This document shows positions 34,604-43,042 of a DNA stretch of 64,000 bases, in pieces (position 1 is the first letter of the stretch; each line of letters begins with the position of its first letter). The translations under genes were made by a program, and so were the position numbers. The stretch spans positions 310,001 to 374,000 of the forward strand of contig NZ_JABBHF010000003.1 of NCBI RefSeq assembly GCF_012910715.1, read 5' to 3'. The stretch comes from Flavivirga algicola. GTDB lineage: Bacteria; Bacteroidota; Bacteroidia; Flavobacteriales; Flavobacteriaceae. The notes beneath the pieces were generated by a model. It did not search any database. It saw only the letters and a list, made by a program, of their open reading frames with translations, and was not told where the DNA came from.

Positions 34604-34882
34604 ATGGATTTAAGAATCTCTAACTGCAACAATTTTTTCAAAATTAAAGGTATTCTAAACAAAAATAGTTTAGAAGTATTTCAAAATGAATTCAATAACA
34701 TTTTTGAGAAAGTAAATAACCTAACTATTAGTATTCAAGATATAGAAAGTATGGATCGTTATGGTGTTAATGCATTGGCAGCACTTCATAATGAAGCCAT
34801 TCAAAAAAATAAAAGCTTATCAATTATAGGTTTAGGGTGTAAAGACTTATATAATCATTTTAAAGCGGAAAACGCTGCGTAG
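34604..34882 (+). CDS. STAS-domain protein, non-canonical phosphosite
   Basis: This 92-residue single-domain protein matches the anti-anti-sigma (SpoIIAA/STAS) fold: FKIKGILNKNSLEVFQNEFN, LTISIQDIESMDRYGVNALAALHNEA, KSLSIIGLG. In regulated members a Ser follows the Asp of the D-S-[SG]-G motif. Here the motif reads D-R-Y-G, so phosphorylation by a partner kinase is unlikely. A promoter-like TACTTTTG lies at 34531-34538. The stop is only 2 bp from that of the convergent DUF4407 gene. Confidence 0.75.
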   Translation: MDLRISNCNNFFKIKGILNKNSLEVFQNEFNNIFEKVNNLTISIQDIESMDRYGVNALAALHNEAIQKNKSLSIIGLGCKDLYNHFKAENAA

Positions 34883-34884
34883 AA

Positions 34885-35985
34885 TTAGAAGGCGTTTTTT
34901 TGATGTTTAAAAAATGCATCGGCTTGAAGTTGCATAAGCTCTCTCACTTTTTTGCGCTTATAAGTATATAATTCGTCTTCTTTTTCTATGTCACCATAAA
35001 TACGGTCGTTAATGGCATGATCTGTTTTTAAAAGAGCCTCTCTCTGGTTTTTATTTTGAAGGACATTCGTTTTAATGGCTGTTTCTTGGTCTTCTAACCT
35101 AAAATCGTACGCACTTTTAGGAGCTAATAATTTTGCAATGATTGGGGACGTTTCAATTGCTAAAAACAACAAGAAGATGAAAAAGGAGGGTAGCCAAGGC
35201 AACTTGCCTAATGCATTTACGCGGGCCATTAAGCCACCAAAATTATTAATAATGGGTTGCGATGTTACAATTTGGGTTTCATAATCACCTTTAAGGGCAG
35301 CTATTTGAGTTTCCTTAGAGGTGATCTTAGCTTTGTTCTCGGCCTTTAATACTTGTAATTCGGCTAGTAAAGCGTCGTGTTTTTCTCTTTTTTCTTTGTA
35401 AACAGGTCCTTTTCCTAACAATTTAGTGCCAGCAGTACCTTCGGCTTCAGCAATGTAAGTGTCGTATAATTGGTTTACCTCGGCTTCCTTACTATTTATT
35501 TCATTTTGTAAATTGGTTATATCGCTTTCAAGTGCCGTGATATTAGGCGTGAATTGCTCGGCAATTTGATTTTTATTTGCTAAGGTTAATGCGTTTTTTT
35601 GTTCTAAAAGTACCTGGTTGATTTCTTTTTCAAAAATCTTTAATTCCAAGGGTTTAGAAATAACAATGGCTATAATAATAGCTAATATGATCCTGGGTGA
35701 TGCTTGTAAGAGTTCGTCTGTGAAATTCCCCGTTTTTTTTATAGTAGAAACAATATACCGATCTAAATTAAAGATGAGCAACCCCCAAATAAAGCCAAAG
35801 GCTATAGCAACAAAAAGATTGTCGAAAACAGTATAAAGCGCATAACTGCCCGCAATGGCAGCCATTAATGCTGTGAAGAAAACAGTCGCACCAATACCAG
35901 CATATTTGTTTTGTTCGCCTTTAGAACATTGTTCTAAAATATCGGTATCTGACCCTGAACAGATTATAAAAAATTGTTTTAACAT
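34885..35985 (-). CDS. DUF4407 membrane protein
   Basis: The 366-residue protein has transmembrane segments near 33-55, 58-75 and 85-110, a long periplasmic or cytoplasmic coiled coil (about 120-245, EKEINQVLLEQKN, KREKHDALLAELQVLKAENKAK), and a fourth helix at about 265-285. The N-terminal NKYAGIGATVFFTALMAA and GLLIFNLDRYIVSTIKK blocks match DUF4407, whose function is unknown. The C-terminal part is highly charged. Confidence 0.88.
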   Translation of the reverse strand: MLKQFFIICSGSDTDILEQCSKGEQNKYAGIGATVFFTALMAAIAGSYALYTVFDNLFVAIAFGFIWGLLIFNLDRYIVSTIKKTGNFTDELLQASPRIILAIIIAIVISKPLELKIFEKEINQVLLEQKNALTLANKNQIAEQFTPNITALESDITNLQNEINSKEAEVNQLYDTYIAEAEGTAGTKLLGKGPVYKEKREKHDALLAELQVLKAENKAKITSKETQIAALKGDYETQIVTSQPIINNFGGLMARVNALGKLPWLPSFFIFLLFLAIETSPIIAKLLAPKSAYDFRLEDQETAIKTNVLQNKNQREALLKTDHAINDRIYGDIEKEDELYTYKRKKVRELMQLQADAFFKHQKNAF

Positions 35986-36051
35986 ATTCGTTTGATTTGA
36001 TTGACTGACTATTAGAACGTCAAGGCGATCAAATTGTTACATGTTTGATGC

Positions 36052-36090
36052 AAAAAAAGACCAGTCAGGTTTTAAAAACCTGACTGGTCT
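36052..36090 (-). terminator. Intrinsic terminator of the second BlaI/BlaR1 operon
   Basis: A 15-bp perfect stem (36058-36072 with 36076-36090) with a 3-nt loop. On the minus strand it is followed by seven T residues, and it lies about 90 bp after the BlaR1-type stop codon at 36180. Confidence 0.9.
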
Positions 36091-36179
36091 GCTAATAAAA
36101 TTTATATTCTTTTAAATATAGCTGCCGTTTCTTTGTTGTTTGGTGTTATTGATATGAAATTCCCCTTTTTTAATATACT

Positions 36180-37934
36180 CTATTCGTATCCTTTTCGAAC
36201 TGGATAAGGTAAATTTGGGAAAATTTCAGCATTAATTTTTTCTTCGTTACTTAATTGCTTATAAAGCGAATATAAAAGCTGTATCTCTGGACGAGAGTAA
36301 CGTTGACCACTAGAGTTAGGATTATTGTATTTTTTAGCTAAGGCATTATATTTTTCAACTTTTTCTGAAACCGTTTTGTTTTCCAGAATTTTTACTTTGT
36401 CTTTTGTTGGTAAAGCAGGGGCTTTAGGCGGATTATAATCCTTAATTTCTTTATCTGAAAAATTAGTATACAGGTTATCTAATTGAGTTTTTAGAATACG
36501 TAATTCTGAATTGTCTGAATGATTTGAGGTTGAAAAAACATCAATTTCGTTAACATATTTAATTAGAAGTCTATGGTAATCATTAAAATTCTGTTTTAGA
36601 ATGATGTGTTTAAACCCTTCTTTTGTATATAGAGAACATCCATTTGGAGTAAAATTTTCATTTTTATTTTTGCGAGGTTTATTTGAGGTTAGCCTAAAAT
36701 AAACAATATCAGAAGGAGTGTAATTGCTTAATTCGGTATTAGTCATCCGTAAACCATCTAAAGAGATTGTTAACTCAGTCGAATTTTTCCAAGAATCTAA
36801 TTCGGATTGTGTAGGGTGTTTTAATTTTATTTTGCCAGGGTTAAAACTTCTTAAAAATGTTTCAGGATATTTTTTTACTGTCGCTCTTTGTGCATCGGTC
36901 ATGAGAGAATAAATAGCAGCAGCCCTTTTAAGTTTATCATGATGGATGCTTTTAGTGTTTTCATATTCGGTCATATAATCATTGTATTCTTTCATCATGT
37001 TTTCTGTAGCTCCTTCTATTGATTGGTTGTCTTGAAGACTTATTTCTTCAATAGATTGAGGTTTTTCGACGGTAACTTTTTGGCTAAAACCATAGATAGA
37101 TAAAGCTAGTATTGGTAAAATAAGAAAGCTTCTTAAAAATAATGCTGTTTTTGATGTTTGTGTTTTCATAATTGTAAGTCGTTTTTTGATTAATGAATAA
37201 TTGATGGCATTTGACAAGCTATACTGTTTTGCATTTGATGAGAATGCTAATAAAATATTTTGATAATTTGATGTGTCTAAACCAGATTTTAAGACAGTAT
37301 GGTCTGCTAAAAACTCATGATTTAGCTTGATGTCTTTTTTTATGAAATAAAGCAATGGATTAAACCAAAATACTATTTGAATAATTTCTATAAATAAAAT
37401 ATCTAATGAGTGTTTTTGCCTTGCATGAATTTGTTCATGCAATAAAATTTCTGTTGGAATAGTATGTTGCTCAAAGCTTGTTTTATTAATAAAAATGTAA
37501 TTAAAAAAGGTATGAGGTATTACAGGATCTTGTAGTAATACATGAATAAAACTTTCATGTTTATATTTTGGATTATGACTGATTTTCTTGATCAATAGAT
37601 ACAAATTCTTAAAGAATCTAGATGAGAAAAGAATAACACCAAAGCCATAAAGAGACCATAAAATATAGGGCAAATAATCATGAGATATTTTGGTTTCTTC
37701 AATCTCATAATTTGGAATATTTGCGTAATTTAATGGTAGTGATGTATCTACTAGTAATGGTTGTGTTTCAATGTAGTTCGTAAACGTTATAAAGGGGATG
37801 CCAATTGAGATTAGAATAATACCAACTAAGTAAATACGCTTAAATTTATGAGCACTTGTTTGTTCTAAACAGATTTTATAGAATAACATAAAAATAGCTA
37901 AACAAGCGCTAGATTTTAATAGTAATAAAAGCAT
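36180..37934 (-). CDS. M56 (BlaR1-like) membrane metallopeptidase
   Basis: This 584-residue protein has four transmembrane segments (about 3-22, 33-52, 88-108, 263-282). Between TM3 and TM4 lies the cytoplasmic M56 domain with zinc motif HEQIH (166-170) and HEFLAD (206-211). The roughly 300-residue extracytoplasmic part after TM4 lacks both a penicillin-binding fold and the TonB-like end seen in the other BlaR1-type protein of the window. Its ligand is therefore different and unknown. The start at 37934 is 2 bp after the blaI-like stop. Confidence 0.9.
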   Translation of the reverse strand: MLLLLLKSSACLAIFMLFYKICLEQTSAHKFKRIYLVGIILISIGIPFITFTNYIETQPLLVDTSLPLNYANIPNYEIEETKISHDYLPYILWSLYGFGVILFSSRFFKNLYLLIKKISHNPKYKHESFIHVLLQDPVIPHTFFNYIFINKTSFEQHTIPTEILLHEQIHARQKHSLDILFIEIIQIVFWFNPLLYFIKKDIKLNHEFLADHTVLKSGLDTSNYQNILLAFSSNAKQYSLSNAINYSLIKKRLTIMKTQTSKTALFLRSFLILPILALSIYGFSQKVTVEKPQSIEEISLQDNQSIEGATENMMKEYNDYMTEYENTKSIHHDKLKRAAAIYSLMTDAQRATVKKYPETFLRSFNPGKIKLKHPTQSELDSWKNSTELTISLDGLRMTNTELSNYTPSDIVYFRLTSNKPRKNKNENFTPNGCSLYTKEGFKHIILKQNFNDYHRLLIKYVNEIDVFSTSNHSDNSELRILKTQLDNLYTNFSDKEIKDYNPPKAPALPTKDKVKILENKTVSEKVEKYNALAKKYNNPNSSGQRYSRPEIQLLYSLYKQLSNEEKINAEIFPNLPYPVRKGYE

Positions 37935-37936
37935 AG

Positions 37937-38302
37937 CTATTTATTTTTAATTTCGTTATCAATTATTTTTCTTAAGTCTTCTAGCTCTTCTTTTGTAAGG
38001 CTGGTTTCTTTAGTAAAAAAAGAAGCAAATTGAGAAGCACTATCGTTAAAAAAGTTTTTTATAAGACCGTTTACGTGTTTAGAGAAATAATCTTTCTTTT
38101 TAACTAAAGGATAATACTCGCGAGACTTTCCAAATAATTTATAGGCGATAAAACCTTTGTCTGTCATACGCTTTAAAAGTGTTGCGACCGTTGTTGTAGC
38201 TGGTTTAGGATCTGGATAAGCATCTAGTAAATCTTTCATAAAAGCTTTTTCTAGTTTCCAGAGGTAATTCATCAAGTCTTCTTCGGTTTTTGATAATTGC
38301 AT
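37937..38302 (-). CDS. BlaI/MecI/CopY-family transcriptional repressor (second copy)
   Basis: This 121-residue winged-helix repressor has KTEEDLMNYLWKLEKAF at the N-terminus, recognition helix ATTTVATLLKRMTDKG, and the wing GKSREYYPLVKKKDYFS. It is paralogous to the product of the gene at 20386, but its operators differ (TCTACA..TGTAGA instead of AACTA..TAGTT), so the two systems should not cross-talk. It is co-transcribed with the BlaR1-like gene. Confidence 0.92.
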   Translation of the reverse strand: MQLSKTEEDLMNYLWKLEKAFMKDLLDAYPDPKPATTTVATLLKRMTDKGFIAYKLFGKSREYYPLVKKKDYFSKHVNGLIKNFFNDSASQFASFFTKETSLTKEELEDLRKIIDNEIKNK

Positions 38303-38366
38303 ATTCTACATATTTAGAATTAACTCTACAAATGTAGAGTTAATATTTGTATTCTACAAACGTAGA
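38303..38366 (-). promoter_or_regulatory. Promoter with overlapping BlaI-type operators
   Basis: On the minus strand a -33 TTTG (38360-38357) and a -7 TACATTTG (38336-38329) are separated by 20 nt. A perfect 12-2-12 palindrome (38319-38344) covers the -7 box. A second dyad (TCTAC/GTAGA, 38353-38366) covers the -33 box, and a third (ATTCTA/TAGAAT, 38303-38320) covers the transcript start. This is a classic repressor-blocked promoter, most probably autoregulated by the BlaI-type product. Confidence 0.85.
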
Positions 38367-38392
38367 GTTAATTTTAATTTGATTATTTTAAA

Positions 38393-39253
38393 TTAACCTT
38401 TCCTAGACCGAATACTCTCTATAATAACAGTTGATAGAATTAAAGTACCTCCAATATAGGTATTGAAAGCGGGAATTTCATTTAAGAAAATATAGGCTAG
38501 AATAATACCATAGATGGGTTGTGTACTCAAAATGATACTGGCCGTGCTTGCTGAAAAGCGTTGTAAACTTTTAATAAATAATGTATGCCCGATAGCTGTT
38601 GCCAGAAGTGCTAATAATATAATGTATGGGTATTCTGCATTAATATTTGAGGTATCCATAAAATATAGTATGGGTGAAAACACAATGGTTATTACCAAAA
38701 GTTGATACATCATTACCATTGTGCCATCATACTTTAAAGAGCCTCGTTTTAGGATAATGTTGCGCAGCGAGAAAAATAATGCTGAAATAATACCCCAAAC
38801 AATGCCTTCAAAATCGGAATTCTGTATGTTAAACTCTGGGGCCAATACATATATACCAATTAAAACTAATAGGGCTAAAAGCAAATGGACTTTGTTAAAC
38901 TTGGTTTTTGTAAGTATGGGTTCTAAAATCGTGGTAATTGCTGGAAATGTAAACATAGAGAGCATACCAATAGATACATTGGATACTTTTACAGAGTGGA
39001 AATAGGTAATCCAATGTATCCCTAGAAATATGGCACTAAAAAAGAATGTACGCTTATCTCTGTTTGTGTAAAGCTTTAGATTTATTTTTTTAATTCGACA
39101 AAAGATGTAAATAATAATTAGTGCCAATGCAGAACGCCACCATATAATGACTGCAGCTGGCATATCTATATGTTTTCCTATGACAGCAGCAGAACTTATA
39201 AGAAGTGTTGCGAAACTAAGTTCTAATAGGTTTTTTATATGCTGATTTTTCAT
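38393..39253 (-). CDS. DMT-superfamily (EamA) transporter
   Basis: This 286-residue protein has about ten hydrophobic segments in two EamA repeats. The first starts LLELSFATLLISSAAVIGK and includes AAVIIWWRSALALIIIYIF. The second starts GIVWGIISALFFSLRNIILKR and ends with LSTQPIYGIILAYIFLNEIP. The family exports amino acids or other metabolites. Substrate is unknown. It is transcribed away from the BlaI-type promoter region and probably independently. Confidence 0.9.
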   Translation of the reverse strand: MKNQHIKNLLELSFATLLISSAAVIGKHIDMPAAVIIWWRSALALIIIYIFCRIKKINLKLYTNRDKRTFFFSAIFLGIHWITYFHSVKVSNVSIGMLSMFTFPAITTILEPILTKTKFNKVHLLLALLVLIGIYVLAPEFNIQNSDFEGIVWGIISALFFSLRNIILKRGSLKYDGTMVMMYQLLVITIVFSPILYFMDTSNINAEYPYIILLALLATAIGHTLFIKSLQRFSASTASIILSTQPIYGIILAYIFLNEIPAFNTYIGGTLILSTVIIESIRSRKG

Positions 39254-39341
39254 AGATTGTTCTGGCTTGTGTTAGCGATTGTAGCGATTAGCTTTTGGTG
39301 AGGTACGCATCGAGCCAAAACTACTAGTGTAAAGCACGACC

Positions 39342-39364
39342 GCTTGCTCTGAGCGTTGTCGAAG
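39342..39364. repeat. Second copy of the dispersed GTCGAAG repeat
   Basis: GCTTGCTCTGAGCG...GTCGAAG resembles the reverse complement of the repeat at 23955-23995 (GCTTGTGCTGAGC...GTCGAAG). It sits in the 129-bp gap between the M20 peptidase stop and the DMT gene start. Confidence 0.5.
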
Positions 39365-39382
39365 AGTGTGGTAACACCCAAA

Positions 39383-40771
39383 TTATTTTGATAGTTCGGT
39401 AAAATATTTATAAAATAATGGAATGGTTTCGATGCCCTTCAAATAATTAAAAATCCCAAAATGTTCGTTTGGTGAGTGAATAGCATCACTATCTAGACCA
39501 AAGCCCATAAGTATGGTTTTGCTTTTTAGTTCTTGTTCAAAAAGTGAGACAATAGGAATACTGCCCCCGCTACGTTGCGGGATAGGCGTTTTGCCAAAGG
39601 TATCCTGATAGGCTTTACTTGCTGCTTGATAACCGATACTATTTATAGGTGTTACGTAACCCTGACCACCATGATGAGGGGTTACTTTTACTGTAACGCC
39701 TTTAGGAGCGACACTTTCGAAATGTGTTTTAAATAATTGCGTGATTTCTTTCCAGTCTTGATGTGGTACCAGACGCATAGAGATTTTTGCATAGGCTTTA
39801 CTAGCAATAACAGTTTTAGCACCTTCGCCTGTATAACCACCCCAAATACCATTAACATCTAGAGTAGGGCGGATGGAATTACGTTCGTTGGTAGTATAAC
39901 CTGTTTCACCATAAACATCATGAATATCCAAGGCTTTTTTGTAAGTATCTAAACTAAAAGGTGCTTTAGCCATTTCTGCACGTTCTTCTTTAGAGAGTTC
40001 TTCTACTTTATCATAAAACCCTGGGATAGTAATATGGTTGTTCTCATCATGAAGCGATGCAATCATTTTGGTTAAAACGTTAATGGGGTTGGCTACAGCG
40101 CCTCCATACAATCCCGAATGTAAATCGCGATTAGGTCCTGTAACTTCAACTTCTACATAGCTTAATCCACGTAGCCCAGTGGTAATAGATGGTACATCTT
40201 GAGCGATCATGCCTGTATCTGAAATTAAGATGACATCATTCTTTAATTTGTCTTGATTGTTTTTTACAAACGTTGCCAAATTAGCACTACCCACTTCTTC
40301 TTCACCTTCAATCATAAATTTTACATTGCACGGTAATTGGTTTGTAGAGATCATAAACTCTAAAGCTTTTACATGCATATATAATTGTCCTTTATCATCA
40401 CAGGCACCTCGAGCAAAAATAGCCCCTTCGGGGTGCCATGCCGTTTTTTTAATTACGGGTTCAAAAGGTGCTGAATCCCAAAGGTCTAAAGGATCTGGCG
40501 GTTGTACATCGTAGTGTCCATAAACCAATACAGTAGGCAGGTTTTTATCGATAGTTTTTTCACCATAAACGATGGGATATCCCTCTGTTTTACAGATTTC
40601 AACCATATCGCACCCTGCATTTTCTAAGCTGACTTTAATGGCCTCGGCTGTGTTTAAAACATCATTTTTATAAGCAGAATCGGCACTTATAGATGGTATT
40701 TTAAGCAGTTCGATTAATTCATTTAAAAATCTGTCTTTATGGTCTTTTATATAAGTTTGGATATTATTCAT
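39383..40771 (-). CDS. M20-family dipeptidase
   Basis: The protein has 462 residues from the start chosen. The di-zinc ligands of the family are visible: H86 and D88 (GHYDVQ), D125 (RGACDDKG), the glutamates at 157-159 (EGEEEVGS), and a C-terminal His in DAIHSPNE. A dimerisation (lid) domain lies between them. The family hydrolyses dipeptides such as carnosine-like or Xaa-Gly peptides in the cytoplasm. The open frame begins 8 codons earlier, but MNNIQTYIKDHKDRFLNEL is the conserved family start. Confidence 0.93.
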   Translation of the reverse strand: MNNIQTYIKDHKDRFLNELIELLKIPSISADSAYKNDVLNTAEAIKVSLENAGCDMVEICKTEGYPIVYGEKTIDKNLPTVLVYGHYDVQPPDPLDLWDSAPFEPVIKKTAWHPEGAIFARGACDDKGQLYMHVKALEFMISTNQLPCNVKFMIEGEEEVGSANLATFVKNNQDKLKNDVILISDTGMIAQDVPSITTGLRGLSYVEVEVTGPNRDLHSGLYGGAVANPINVLTKMIASLHDENNHITIPGFYDKVEELSKEERAEMAKAPFSLDTYKKALDIHDVYGETGYTTNERNSIRPTLDVNGIWGGYTGEGAKTVIASKAYAKISMRLVPHQDWKEITQLFKTHFESVAPKGVTVKVTPHHGGQGYVTPINSIGYQAASKAYQDTFGKTPIPQRSGGSIPIVSLFEQELKSKTILMGFGLDSDAIHSPNEHFGIFNYLKGIETIPLFYKYFTELSK

Positions 40772-40889
40772 GTAGTAATTGTATAGTTTGCTCAAAAGTA
40801 TGAAAAAAGAATGTTTTTAATGATTCATACCAATTTGATTGCGATAATGATTTTATCAATTAATTTTGTAATTAAATTGGTGTATCAGG

Positions 40890-40919
40890 TTTGCAATTTA
40901 AAAATCTTGTTTATATTTG
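40890..40919 (+). promoter_or_regulatory. Promoter of tRNA-Leu
   Basis: The -33 element TTTG (40890-40893) and the -7 element TATATTTG (40912-40919) are separated by 18 nt. Transcription would start about 5 nt before the mature tRNA. Confidence 0.8.
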
Positions 40920-40929
40920 CATTCCTTTT

Positions 40930-41011
40930 GCGGGCGTGGTGGAATTGGTAGACACGCTAGACTTAGGATCTAGTGCCGCGAGGTGTGAGAGTTCGAGTCT
41001 CTCCGCCCGCA
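40930..41011 (+). tRNA. tRNA-Leu (anticodon UAG)
   Basis: The 82-nt cloverleaf has acceptor stem GCGGGCG/CGCCCGC, a D-arm with GGTAGACAC, an anticodon stem CTAGA/TCTAG around loop CTTAGGA (anticodon TAG at 40964-40966, reading CUN-type Leu codons), and the long variable arm expected for class II tRNA. The T-loop GTTCGAGTC and discriminator A are present. CCA is not encoded. Confidence 0.97.
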
Positions 41012-41022
41012 CTTTATAAAGG

Positions 41023-41053
41023 AAAGCTTCTTGGGAACGGGAGGCTTTTTTAT
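41023..41053 (+). terminator. Terminator after tRNA-Leu
   Basis: An 8-bp stem (AAAGCTTC with GAGGCTTT, one wobble) and a 10-nt loop are followed by a T-run, starting 12 nt after the tRNA. Confidence 0.75.
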
Positions 41054-41072
41054 TGTTATAAATTGTTTGTTT

Positions 41073-41942
41073 TTAAATAAACTTATTTCGAATAAAATCC
41101 ACAAGGCTCGTTGGTGTATGCGCTTCTAAGGTTCGAGGGGTTGCATAGGCACCGTTAGGGTCACCCAATGCGTTATAGAGGTCGATCAATTCTTTTTGAA
41201 CGGTGTCATTAGCACCAAATTGAGCAAATTGATTTTTTATATCGTCATAAGTTATCTGTTTATATACAATCTCTTGCTGTAACTCCTTCGAGAAAATTTC
41301 TGCCGCCTTCTTAAGTGTAATGTTGCTTGGACCCATAACATTTCTGGTCCATTGCCCAGCCCAATGTGCGTCCATAAGATATTCTGCTGCCAAATCTCCA
41401 ATATCGTCTGCACTTACAAATGGAATATCATGATCTGCGGCATACGGAAAGGAGAAATAACCATTTTCAAGAATATCATTCTTTTGTAATAAGAAGTTTT
41501 CCATAAAGTAGCCAGGCCTTAAGAAAACTACATTCGATGCAACTTCTTTAAATGCTTTTTCCAGATTTCCTACATAAGTTACAGTTCCCAGATTATCGGA
41601 AGCTCCAGCACCTAGAGAAGAAATAGCTACGACACGGGAAATCTTATTTTCTTTAATGGCAGCTACTCCCGCAGCAATAATACGATCATACCATTCTTTT
41701 AGGCTTGACACTCCAAGTACTGGTGGCACAAGCCAGAAAAATGCATCTGCTCCTTTTGTGTGTGCTACGACCTGCTCTGCGTTACTCATATCGACTTCAT
41801 ATGATGAAGAATTATGGATTTTCAAATTTTTTAAAGCGTTCAGTTTGTTCCCTAATAATATAACTGAATGATTTTCTGAACCTACTTTTTTTGCGATACG
41901 GCTGCCTATATTACCTGCGGCTGCCCCGATTACTATTTTCAT
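41073..41942 (-). CDS. NmrA-like NAD(P)-binding protein
   Basis: The protein has 289 residues from the start chosen. It has a Rossmann fold with the glycine-rich dinucleotide loop GAAAGNIGSRIAKKV at the N-terminus, VVAISSLGAGASDN, FLRPGYFMENFL, and PFVSADDIGDLAA. These match the NmrA/quinone-oxidoreductase-2-like atypical SDR group. Members sense NADP redox state or reduce quinones. The frame opens 8 codons earlier but would overlap the preceding gene. ATG 41942 lies 5 nt after that stop. The pair with a SnoaL-like protein opposite an HxlR regulator suggests a stress-responsive unit. Confidence 0.9.
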   Translation of the reverse strand: MKIVIGAAAGNIGSRIAKKVGSENHSVILLGNKLNALKNLKIHNSSSYEVDMSNAEQVVAHTKGADAFFWLVPPVLGVSSLKEWYDRIIAAGVAAIKENKISRVVAISSLGAGASDNLGTVTYVGNLEKAFKEVASNVVFLRPGYFMENFLLQKNDILENGYFSFPYAADHDIPFVSADDIGDLAAEYLMDAHWAGQWTRNVMGPSNITLKKAAEIFSKELQQEIVYKQITYDDIKNQFAQFGANDTVQKELIDLYNALGDPNGAYATPRTLEAHTPTSLVDFIRNKFI

Positions 41943-41946
41943 AATT

Positions 41947-42501
41947 TTATTTTTTAGGTTTGTCATTAAACATTTTATTCACCTCTTTATGACTTCCCAT
42001 AGCAGATATCGCCATGGGATTCCAGTATTCCTTATAGTGAATGATTTTTCCTTTTTTAAGTTTTATACAGGCGACATAATCTTGTTGGTATAGTTGATTT
42101 GTCGATGGGATAATCACTTCTCCATGAAATTCGGCCCATATGATATGATTTTGTGATACATAACTTTTCACTTGAGAGAACGCTATATCGGGCATATTAG
42201 CAAGTGCGCCTTTTAAGTAATTGCCATATTGTGTTTTGTTCAATAAAGAAGGCGTACCCAAAGAATGTGCATACGGATATTCAATAATGGCTTTTTCATC
42301 AAAAAGTTCAAGTACATTTGCAGCACCCAAATTAAAGGCTTTCAATAGGTCTTGAACTATTTTTTCTGGTTTCTTTTCATTTGTTTTTATAGTCTTATTA
42401 GTTGTTTCGGTTTGCTTTTTTTGAGCTTGAACCGAATACATATCTGTCAGAAATAAGGCAATTAAGATTACCAGTACTGGATTGAATGTTTTTGTTTCCA
42501 T
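41947..42501 (-). CDS. Secreted SnoaL-like (NTF2 fold) protein
   Basis: The 184-residue protein has a signal peptide (about 1-26, ending VQAQ), a Lys/Thr-rich linker (about 27-45), and a SnoaL-like domain: IVQDLLKAFNLGAANVLELFDEKAIIEYPYAHSLG, FHGEVIIPSTNQLYQQDYVACIKLKKGKIIHYKEYWNP. The fold is used by polyketide cyclases and epoxide hydrolases. The ligand here is unknown. First gene of the two-gene unit with the NmrA-like gene. Confidence 0.85.
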   Translation of the reverse strand: METKTFNPVLVILIALFLTDMYSVQAQKKQTETTNKTIKTNEKKPEKIVQDLLKAFNLGAANVLELFDEKAIIEYPYAHSLGTPSLLNKTQYGNYLKGALANMPDIAFSQVKSYVSQNHIIWAEFHGEVIIPSTNQLYQQDYVACIKLKKGKIIHYKEYWNPMAISAMGSHKEVNKMFNDKPKK

Positions 42502-42532
42502 CTTATTTTCTTTTTAATTTCTTATTATTTTA

Positions 42533-42581
42533 CAAATTTATGTGGTATACTTGTATTGCACAAGAGGGCACTAAATAGTGC
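42533..42581. promoter_or_regulatory. Promoter and candidate HxlR operator between divergent genes
   Basis: On the minus strand TAAATTTG (42540-42533) is a perfect -7 box for the SnoaL-like gene. A perfect dyad GCACTA-AA-TAGTGC (42568-42581) lies just upstream of its -33 position, and a TTACT..AGTAA dyad lies near 42586-42603. HxlR-type regulators bind such inverted repeats beside their own divergent targets. Confidence 0.6.
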
Positions 42582-42620
42582 ATAACTTACTTTTAGGTAG
42601 TAAATGAATAAACAATAGTA

Positions 42621-43037
42621 ATGGAGGCGGAAAAAAAAATAAAAAAAATTTCATACTTGGAATCTTTGAATGCCAGAACCGTTTTTGATGAGAACTGTAT
42701 TATACAGGTATCTTTTGCATTGATAGCCGATAAATGGACTTTATTGACTTTAACTACTTTGATGCAAGGCACAAAACGGAATAGTGATCTTCAAAAACAG
42801 GTTGTTGGTATTTCTCCTAAAATGCTATCACAGACACTGAAAGCACTACTGAAATATGGAATGATTTCACGAAAAGTATATCCTGAAGTTCCACCTCGCG
42901 TGGAATATACTCTAACAGAGTTTGGAGCAAGCCTTGTTGAGCCATTGTCTGGTTTCTACAATTGGTCAGTGGATTGGGAGGATAAGCTTCGCGCTGTTTA
43001 CAAAAAAACAAAGGGAAAAAATGAGTTGCTGATTTAA
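42621..43037 (+). CDS. HxlR-family transcriptional regulator
   Basis: This 138-residue winged-helix protein has the HxlR core: ALIADKWTLLTLTTLMQGTKRNSDLQKQVVGISPKMLSQTLKALLKYGMISRKVYPEVPPRVEYTLTEFG. A conserved cysteine, Cys26 (DENCIIQVSFAL), precedes the DNA-binding helices, as in redox/quinone-sensing members (YodB/HypR type). It may therefore derepress the divergent NmrA-like/SnoaL-like genes under electrophile or oxidative stress. That functional link is inference from position. Confidence 0.92.
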   Translation: MEAEKKIKKISYLESLNARTVFDENCIIQVSFALIADKWTLLTLTTLMQGTKRNSDLQKQVVGISPKMLSQTLKALLKYGMISRKVYPEVPPRVEYTLTEFGASLVEPLSGFYNWSVDWEDKLRAVYKKTKGKNELLI

Positions 43038-43042
43038 CTTCA

